Positions 13,845 through 18,830 of a stretch of DNA of 18,830 bases are shown piece by piece. The notes under the pieces are model-generated. The model made no database searches, had not been told where the DNA came from, and worked only from the letters and a program-made list of their open reading frames with translations. Position 1 is the first letter of the stretch. Each line of letters opens with the position of its first letter. Made by a program: the position numbers and the translations under genes. The stretch comes from RGIG8306 sp964566025 (GTDB lineage Bacteria; Bacillota; Clostridia; Lachnospirales; Lachnospiraceae): contig CAZMHF010000033.1 of assembly GCA_964566025.1 (NCBI GenBank), positions 1 through 18,830 of the forward strand. Reading direction: 5' to 3'.

Positions 13845-14219
13845 ATGAATAAAAAAGAAACCGAACAAACAACTGCTCCAAAACGCATTCATCACCATGA
13901 AGGTGATACGTTTTCAATTGAGTCGATGCCTTCTGAAGAAGAATTTGATATGGCAAGCGACACTTTTCAAGTGCTTTGCGATAGTACGCGCCTAAAAATA
14001 TTATGGCTTGTTTCTCATAGCGAAGAATGTGTCACCAACATTGCTTCTATCGTTGGCATGAGTGCTCCTGCTGTTTCACACCACCTTCGCCATCTTCGCC
14101 AATCAGGCATTATTGTCAATAAAAGAGTCGGCAAGGAAATGTATTATTCCCTCGCCGACACTGAAAAAGCTCAATTACTTCACAAAAGTGTTGATGCCAT
14201 TTTTAATATTTCACATTAA
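13845..14219 (+). CDS. ArsR/SmtB-family metal sensor (likely Zn/Cd/Pb)
   Basis: A 124-residue winged-helix repressor with HTH SAPAVSHHLRHLRQSGII and wing KRVGKEMYYSL. Its N-terminal extension has a His cluster (RIHHHEGD, His16-18), as in SmtB/ZiaR/CadC relatives. Cys45 (VLCDSTR) and Cys62 (EECVTNI) lie in the helices that form the CadC-type metal site. The C-terminal helix has Asp105, His113 and Asp117 but not the exact SmtB D-X-H...H spacing. So Cd/Pb or mixed Cys/His sensing is as likely as zinc. It is convergent with the ATPase gene and overlaps its stop by 4 bp. Probable target: the operator at 16500-16523. Confidence 0.85.
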   Translation: MNKKETEQTTAPKRIHHHEGDTFSIESMPSEEEFDMASDTFQVLCDSTRLKILWLVSHSEECVTNIASIVGMSAPAVSHHLRHLRQSGIIVNKRVGKEMYYSLADTEKAQLLHKSVDAIFNISH

Positions 14220-16084
14220 GTACGTGATGCTCGCATGCTATTTAAAATTGCTAAGAAGGATACACCTACATCAGCAAATACGGCTAGCCACATACTACTT
14301 AATCCAAACACGCTCATTCCTAAAATCAAAAACTTGATCCCTAATGCAAAGACAATGTTTTGTTTGACAATTTTCATTGTCTTTTTTGCTATCTTTATAA
14401 CCTCGCCTACTTTTGTTAATTGATCTGCCATAATCACAACATCAGATGCTTCAATGGCTGCATCACTTCCCAAGCTACCCATCGCAATACCAATATCAGC
14501 ACGCGCCAATACAGGTGCATCGTTTATGCCATCGCCAATAAAAATAAGTTTTTCGTTTTCATTTAGCTTTGATAAATAACTCTCCAACAACTCAACTTTG
14601 TGTTGTGGCAAGAGTTTTGCATAATAGGTTTTAATACCTACTTTTTTAGCGACATAGCCTGCAATCGCTTCATTATCTCCTGTAAGCATTACAACGTTTT
14701 TGATTCCTTGCTTTTCAAATTGTAAAACTGCTTCTCTAGCTTCATCCTTAATCTTGTCCTCAACTAAAATACAGCCTACATAATTTGCGTCAATCGCCAC
14801 ATAGAAGCATGATAATGGTTCGTTACTTTCTTCAAATACAATATTGTTTTGCTCCATATGCTTTGCATTTCCGACAATAACTCTTTTGCCGTCAACCATC
14901 GCTATTACACCATGTCCAGCAACTTCTTCAACATCCTTCACATCCTCTTCATTAATCACGCCATCATAGGCTTCTACAATTGATTTGGCGATTGGATGAT
15001 TTGAAAAATATTCGGTATGTGCCGCATAGTAAAGCAACTCTTTTTCAGTAATAGTATTTGTCAAAATTTTTGATACAATAAATTTTCCTGTGGTTAATGT
15101 TCCTGTCTTATCCATCAGTATGGTACTCACATTGGACAAGGTCTCAAAATAGGTGCTTCCCTTAACCAAAATACCTTTCTTAGATGCTCCGCCAATTCCA
15201 CCGAAAAATCCCAGTGGAATTGAAATCACTAAGGCACAAGGACAAGATATCACTAGAAAAGTTAATGCTCGATAAATCCAAATACTAAATTCCTTGCCAA
15301 ATAACAATGGGGGCACAATGGCAAGCAATGCCGCCGAAAGAACAACCGCTGGTGTATATATTTTAGAAAATTTCGTAATAAAACGCTCTGTTTTCGCCTT
15401 TTTAGAGCTTGCATTGGCTACTAATTCAAGAATTTTTGTGGCGGTTGATTCCGATGCTTCTTTTAACACTTTCATATAGAATGTGCCAGATAGATTCACA
15501 CAACCACTAATCACTTCATCGCCTTCTTTGACAAATTGTGCAACCGATTCGCCTGTTAATGCTGACGTATCAATACTAGAGTTCCCCTCAATAACAACGC
15601 CATCAAGTGGGATTTTTTCTCCTACCTTCACGCATAGAATATCATCCACCCCAATATCATATACATCCTTTACAACATAGCCCTCGTCTGTCTTGACATT
15701 TGCTGTATCAGGACATAAATCCATCAATTCTGTAATGGACTCTCTCGAGCGATACACCGCATAGGATTGAAACAACTCGCCTACTTGATAAAATAGCATA
15801 ACCGCTGTTGCTTCTGGAAATTCTTTTAATACAATAGCGCCAATTGTCGCAATCGCCATCAAAAAATTCTCATCAAATATTTGTCCTTTGAAAATATTGC
15901 GGATAGCACTAAATAATATATCCCAACCGATTATAACGTAGCTAATTAAAAATAATGCAATCGAAATTTCTTCGGCAAATTTTATCGTTAAAATTCCCTT
16001 TGTTAAAAATCCTAATACAAAGAAAAACCCTGCCACCAATATGCGAATTAACGCCTTTTTATATTTACTTAATCGACTCTTCAT
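14216..16084 (-). CDS. P1B-type heavy-metal efflux ATPase (Zn/Cd/Pb)
   Basis: Pumps divalent soft metals out of the cell with ATP. The 622-residue protein has TGES (177-180, actuator), ISCPCALVISIP with the transport motif CPC (281-283), the phosphorylation site DKTGT (Asp325), NHP (nucleotide binding, about 362-364) and GDGINDAP (517-524). In the last helices, Lys584 (ALGIKFLI) and Asp605 (VFADVGVS) mark the P1B-2 Zn/Cd/Pb subgroup. There is no N-terminal HMA domain; that domain is the separate gene upstream at 16141-16359. I start at ATG 16084, with GGAGG at a 5-bp spacing. In-frame ATGs lie at 16087 and 16099. Confidence 0.93.
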   Translation of the reverse strand: MKSRLSKYKKALIRILVAGFFFVLGFLTKGILTIKFAEEISIALFLISYVIIGWDILFSAIRNIFKGQIFDENFLMAIATIGAIVLKEFPEATAVMLFYQVGELFQSYAVYRSRESITELMDLCPDTANVKTDEGYVVKDVYDIGVDDILCVKVGEKIPLDGVVIEGNSSIDTSALTGESVAQFVKEGDEVISGCVNLSGTFYMKVLKEASESTATKILELVANASSKKAKTERFITKFSKIYTPAVVLSAALLAIVPPLLFGKEFSIWIYRALTFLVISCPCALVISIPLGFFGGIGGASKKGILVKGSTYFETLSNVSTILMDKTGTLTTGKFIVSKILTNTITEKELLYYAAHTEYFSNHPIAKSIVEAYDGVINEEDVKDVEEVAGHGVIAMVDGKRVIVGNAKHMEQNNIVFEESNEPLSCFYVAIDANYVGCILVEDKIKDEAREAVLQFEKQGIKNVVMLTGDNEAIAGYVAKKVGIKTYYAKLLPQHKVELLESYLSKLNENEKLIFIGDGINDAPVLARADIGIAMGSLGSDAAIEASDVVIMADQLTKVGEVIKIAKKTMKIVKQNIVFALGIKFLILGMSVFGLSSMWLAVFADVGVSFLAILNSMRASRT

Positions 16085-16140
16085 CATAACCTCCATCACA
16101 TGAAGCTTTTTTTACCTTAGAAATCAATAGCTTTCGGAAA

Positions 16141-16359
16141 TCAGCAGACTGCTACATCCGACTCATGTTTTTTCACAATTTTAACAACCAATTTTTTTAA
16201 TTCTTCTGCGCTAAAGGTGTCTTCTGCTTCTACGCTAAAGCGCTGAGTCATAAATGCGAGCTCTGCTTTTATGATGCCTTTTGCTGCTTGTACGTCTCTT
16301 TCAATCTTTCCTGCACAATTTGCGCACTCTAATCCTTTTAATCTAAATACTTTTTTCAT
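16141..16359 (-). CDS. Stand-alone HMA metal-binding domain protein
   Basis: A 72-residue protein of the heavy-metal-associated ferredoxin-like fold: FRLKGLECANCAGKIERDV with metal ligands Cys12 and Cys15, and a terminal Cys72. It matches the N-terminal domain that many Zn/Cd ATPases carry in the same chain. Here it is detached, 56 bp before the ATPase start, so it probably binds the metal and hands it to the pump or tunes it. AAGGAAGG precedes ATG. Copper-chaperone function is less likely given the P1B-2 partner. Confidence 0.88.
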   Translation of the reverse strand: MKKVFRLKGLECANCAGKIERDVQAAKGIIKAELAFMTQRFSVEAEDTFSAEELKKLVVKIVKKHESDVAVC

Positions 16360-16383
16360 ATAAAATACCTTCCTTCGTCAATT

Positions 16384-16459
16384 CGGATACTCGAAATCCG
16401 CTTCGCTACTTTCTAGTGACCTCCTTCCCAGCAGCTTCGCTGCTATTTCAGTGGGAGGT
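16384..16459 (-). other. Structured leader of the metal-ATPase mRNA
   Basis: The predicted transcript starts near 16523, leaving a leader of over 160 bases. It can form AGCAGC-TTC-GCTGCT (16430-16444) enclosed by ACCTCC/GGAGGT (16419-16424 with 16454-16459), and a second stem CGGAT/ATCCG (16384-16388 with 16396-16400). No known riboswitch consensus is apparent. Possible roles are attenuation, an sRNA or a dispersed repeat. Confidence 0.45.
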
Positions 16460-16499
16460 TAAAATGTTTGAATGAATAGAACATTCCTCTTTTTATTTT

Positions 16500-16523
16500 C
16501 GATTAAACGATTGTTTAATCGTT
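16500..16523. promoter_or_regulatory. Operator-like inverted repeat at the ATPase-operon start
   Basis: CGATTAAAC (16500-16508) and GTTTAATCG (16513-16521) form a perfect 9-bp inverted repeat with a 4-base spacer. AACGATT/AATCGTT (16506-16523) makes an overlapping second one. It covers about +1 to +23 of the HMA-ATPase transcript. This is the expected place for a repressor such as the ArsR/SmtB sensor at 13845-14219. A weaker pair, AATGTT/AACATT (16463-16485), lies downstream. Confidence 0.65.
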
Positions 16524-16529
16524 AAATTG

Positions 16530-16558
16530 ATTTTACATGATATCCAATCTCTTGTCAA
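16530..16558 (-). promoter_or_regulatory. Promoter of the HMA-ATPase operon
   Basis: Minus-strand TTGACA (16558-16553), 17-bp spacer, TAAAAT (16535-16530). Predicted start is near 16523, directly beside the inverted repeat described above. Confidence 0.8.
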
Positions 16559-16614
16559 CTACAAATTATAATTTTTGCGACATTACCCACCAATCCTTAT
16601 GGCACTATGGACTT

Positions 16615-16642
16615 TTGCACGTTACTGTGCTAAGATTATATC
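16615..16642 (+). promoter_or_regulatory. Candidate promoter of the aminotransferase gene
   Basis: TTGCAC (16615-16620), 16-bp spacer, TATATC (16637-16642), about 31 bp before the ATG. A TATAAT at 16567-16572 is another possible -10 but lacks a good -35. Confidence 0.4.
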
Positions 16643-16673
16643 TCAATTATTACACATCTTGAAAGGTTACAAT

Positions 16674-17867
16674 ATGCTTAATCAAAAATATCTTGACATG
16701 ACTTCTAAGGAGTCCGTAATTCGAAAAATCTTCATGTATGGCATGGAGCGCAGCAAAGTAATTGGTTATGAAAATCTATTTGATTATAGTTTAGGCAACC
16801 CAAGCGTTGCTCCACCAGAAAGCTTTGATGAAGCGCTTCTTGACATTATCAAAAACGAGAACCCTATTGCCATCCATGGCTATAGCCCAAATGCTGGTAA
16901 TTCTCTTGCTAGACAAGCGATCGCAGACGATTTGAACAAACGCTTTGGTTGTTCTTACACGATTAATAATATTTTTATGACAAGCGGTGCGGCTGGGGCT
17001 GTTTCCCATGCACTACGTGCTGTGATCACCCCAGACAATAACGAAGAAGTGATTACCTTTGCCCCTCATTTCCCTGAGTATGCCCCTTATGTAGATGGCA
17101 GTCACGCAAAGCTAGTAGTCGTGCCAGCAGATACAACAACATTTCAAATTAACTTTGATGCGTTTTTGTCCTTAATCAACGAACATACGAAGGCCATCTT
17201 AATCAATTCGCCAAACAATCCTTCTGGAATTGTTTATACGACGGAGACGATCCAAAGACTTTCCGAAATTCTTCTCGCAAAAGAAAAAGAATATGGTCAT
17301 ACGATTTACTTGATTTCTGATGAGCCATATCGCGAGATTTTATTCAAAGGAACCGATGCTCCATTTATTGCTTCGTATTATCACAATACCGTTATTTGTT
17401 ACTCATACAGCAAATCCTTATCGATTCCTGGTGAACGAATTGGTTATCTTGCTGTTACAAACGAATGCGATGATTATGCTGACTTTGTCAATGTATGCGT
17501 TCAAATTTCACGCTTTACTGGACACAATTGTCCTCCTTCACTTATTCAATTAGCTGTTGCCAAAACAGCGGGTGATACGTCCGTTTTGTCCGTTTATGAA
17601 GAAAATAAAAATATCCTATATCGTGAACTCACAGCGATGGGCTTTTCCTGTGTAGAACCAGGTGGTACATTTTATATGTTCCCTCAAGCCTTAATACCAG
17701 ATGCCAATGCCTTCTGTGAAAAAGCTAAGGAATTTGATTTATTGTTAGTTCCTAGCGATAGCTTCGGATGCACAGGCCATTTTAGAATCGCTTATTGTGT
17801 TCCAACTGAGAAAGTTATTCGATCATTAGAAGCTTTTCGCAAGCTAGCCGATTTTTATAAAAACTAG
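16674..17867 (+). CDS. PLP-dependent aminotransferase, class I/II
   Basis: A 397-residue fold-type I aminotransferase of the aspartate-aminotransferase superfamily, likely acting on an amino acid in the cytosol. Landmarks are the cofactor-ring region (HFPEY, about 132-136), substrate loop NSPNNPSG (178-185), cofactor Asp216 in SDEPYRE, the Schiff-base Lys247 in SYSKSLSIPGERIGY, and the C-terminal carboxylate-binding Arg in HFRIAY. The length is the family norm. ATG 16674 has GAAAGG seven bases upstream; an in-frame TTG at 16575 would add an unlikely 33-residue extension. Followed after 14 bp by a membrane-protein gene. Substrate cannot be read from sequence. Confidence 0.92.
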   Translation: MLNQKYLDMTSKESVIRKIFMYGMERSKVIGYENLFDYSLGNPSVAPPESFDEALLDIIKNENPIAIHGYSPNAGNSLARQAIADDLNKRFGCSYTINNIFMTSGAAGAVSHALRAVITPDNNEEVITFAPHFPEYAPYVDGSHAKLVVVPADTTTFQINFDAFLSLINEHTKAILINSPNNPSGIVYTTETIQRLSEILLAKEKEYGHTIYLISDEPYREILFKGTDAPFIASYYHNTVICYSYSKSLSIPGERIGYLAVTNECDDYADFVNVCVQISRFTGHNCPPSLIQLAVAKTAGDTSVLSVYEENKNILYRELTAMGFSCVEPGGTFYMFPQALIPDANAFCEKAKEFDLLLVPSDSFGCTGHFRIAYCVPTEKVIRSLEAFRKLADFYKN

Positions 17868-17881
17868 AGGAGACACATTAT

Positions 17882-18830
17882 ATGTTTGATAAGTATGCCA
17901 ATATCCCGATTACAAGCGGTCTAAATGCAGCTTCTATTATCTTTTTGATAGTTTCGCTCATTGTGATCATTGCTCCGCTTATTATAATTCGCAAAAAAAC
18001 ACAAGCTGGCTTCAAATACTTTTTCTATGGCTTGTTCGTTTATTACATTGTAAATCAAATCATATTACCTCTTTACTATGTATTGATGCGTTGGATTGTC
18101 ATGGAGTTGAAAAATAGCGGATTAAAAGAAACGATTGAGGCTCTTATCGTTGGTGAGCAATTGGTATTTTTACTTACCCAGATGATTATTCTTGTTGCGA
18201 TTTTGTATTTCATTTATAAGAAGCTTATTCTTCCACGCAATCACCACACCATCGGTGAAGCCGCGTTTTTTGGCCTTGGCTATGGCTTCTACATCATGCT
18301 TTCTTTTCTTTTGAACATGATTATGACTATTTACACCGTTTATTTAGCGAATCATGCAAAGCTAATTCCTATGTTTGAATCCAATGAAAACACCGAAGAA
18401 GTTCTTTTGACGGCGGAGGGCATTTACGAAACATTAACCCAATCGATTTCATCGTTTTTATCCATCGGTATTTATCAATTTTTATATTTTATTATTTATG
18501 TTTCTCTCTTTTTATCGGTTTTCTACATTATGACGAAGCGTCTAAAACCAATGTTTTTTGCATTACCTTTAGCATCTTTGTTTGTTGCAAGTTTTATGCA
18601 AGTGTTTTATCGCTACAACATCATTACGAATCTAACCTTACTTACTTGGTTAAATTGTTTAGCTTCGTTCATTGCAATCGTTGCTAATATAATCATTTTA
18701 TATCCGCTCATCAAAGAGGATATCGTGAAGATGCTTGACGATAAATTATCTGGTAGGATGCAAAATCCTCCATCAGCCATAAAAAAGAATACCAAAACGA
18801 AAACGACTTCTGAAAAGAAGTTCCCAACCA
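17882..18830 (+). CDS. Multi-pass membrane protein, 3' end outside the window
   Basis: An open frame of 316 codons runs from ATG 17882 (AGGAG upstream) to the window edge without a stop. It has about seven hydrophobic segments. The first (AASIIFLIVSLIVIIAPLII) follows a short N-terminus; later ones include the Gly-rich FFGLGYGFYIML. After the last helix comes a Lys/Thr-rich cytoplasmic tail (KKNTKTKTTSEKK) that may be close to the C-terminus. The general plan and the GLGYG motif loosely recall YhfC-type (DUF2324) putative membrane peptidases, but I do not see their full motifs, so the function is left open. Probably co-transcribed with the aminotransferase. Confidence 0.75.
   Translation, partial: MFDKYANIPITSGLNAASIIFLIVSLIVIIAPLIIIRKKTQAGFKYFFYGLFVYYIVNQIILPLYYVLMRWIVMELKNSGLKETIEALIVGEQLVFLLTQMIILVAILYFIYKKLILPRNHHTIGEAAFFGLGYGFYIMLSFLLNMIMTIYTVYLANHAKLIPMFESNENTEEVLLTAEGIYETLTQSISSFLSIGIYQFLYFIIYVSLFLSVFYIMTKRLKPMFFALPLASLFVASFMQVFYRYNIITNLTLLTWLNCLASFIAIVANIIILYPLIKEDIVKMLDDKLSGRMQNPPSAIKKNTKTKTTSEKKFPT

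Noticed and set aside
16384..16460. T-box or known riboswitch in the metal-ATPase leader
   Set aside because: No GGGTGG antiterminator motif and no recognisable conserved core; the downstream genes are metal transport, with a clear DNA operator instead.
16575..16673. 33-residue N-terminal extension of the aminotransferase from TTG 16575
   Set aside because: No ribosome-binding site, overlaps the probable promoter, and the internal ATG at 16674 has GAAAGG and gives the normal family length.

Overview
The window looks like part of a low-G+C, probably anaerobic Bacillota chromosome (Clostridia or Erysipelotrichia are the best guesses). The grounds are strong AGGAGG ribosome-binding sites, frequent TTG/GTG starts, oxygen-sensitive Fe-S proteins (Hcp, ferredoxins), and a class A PBP with a Cys-containing C-terminal region. 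The standard genetic code fits. I cannot name the species, and I saw no rRNA, tRNA or CRISPR array.

Region 1 (about 60-10160) is an accessory stress island bounded on both sides by related arrays of about 20-bp repeats. They resemble transposon ends of the IS21/Tn7/Mu type, but no transposase lies between them. Its first part (187-2352) is a relatively G+C-rich arsenic operon: arsR, a DUF318/ArsP-type permease, a small CXXC redox protein and a thioredoxin-type arsC. It ends tail-to-tail against a minus-strand operon (5186 down to 2514) encoding a 2[4Fe-4S] ferredoxin, a NapH-like membrane Fe-S protein, CcdA, a membrane-anchored TlpA/ResA-like thioredoxin, cytosolic thioredoxin, and an ArsR-family regulator with the two-cysteine layout of the persulfide sensors SqrR/BigR/HlyU. 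Divergently, on the plus strand (5532-9999), are a rhodanese, a CoA-disulfide/persulfide reductase with a fused rhodanese, a broken rubredoxin, a cupin, a ferredoxin and hybrid cluster protein (hcp), closed by a clear terminator.

The two divergent operons share a TTGTT-N2-AACAA palindrome placed about 41.5-42.5 bp upstream of each predicted start, the classic position for a Crp/Fnr-type class II activator. Between them lies the 38-residue remnant of a Crp/Fnr-family gene that still has a good promoter. I infer that the island once carried its own HcpR-like regulator. Together the genes suggest a reactive-sulfur and nitrosative stress system: cytosolic persulfide/CoA-disulfide reduction, NO reduction by Hcp, and a possible ferredoxin-fed route for reducing thiols outside the membrane.

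Region 2 (about 10170-18830) looks like ordinary chromosome: a class A penicillin-binding protein (minus), a YigZ/IMPACT protein, an ArsR/SmtB metal sensor, a Zn/Cd/Pb P1B-type ATPase whose metal-binding domain is a separate small gene (minus), a PLP aminotransferase, and a multi-pass membrane protein cut by the window end. The metal ATPase operon has a near-consensus promoter with a long inverted repeat at the transcription start, and its leader RNA could form stem-loops.
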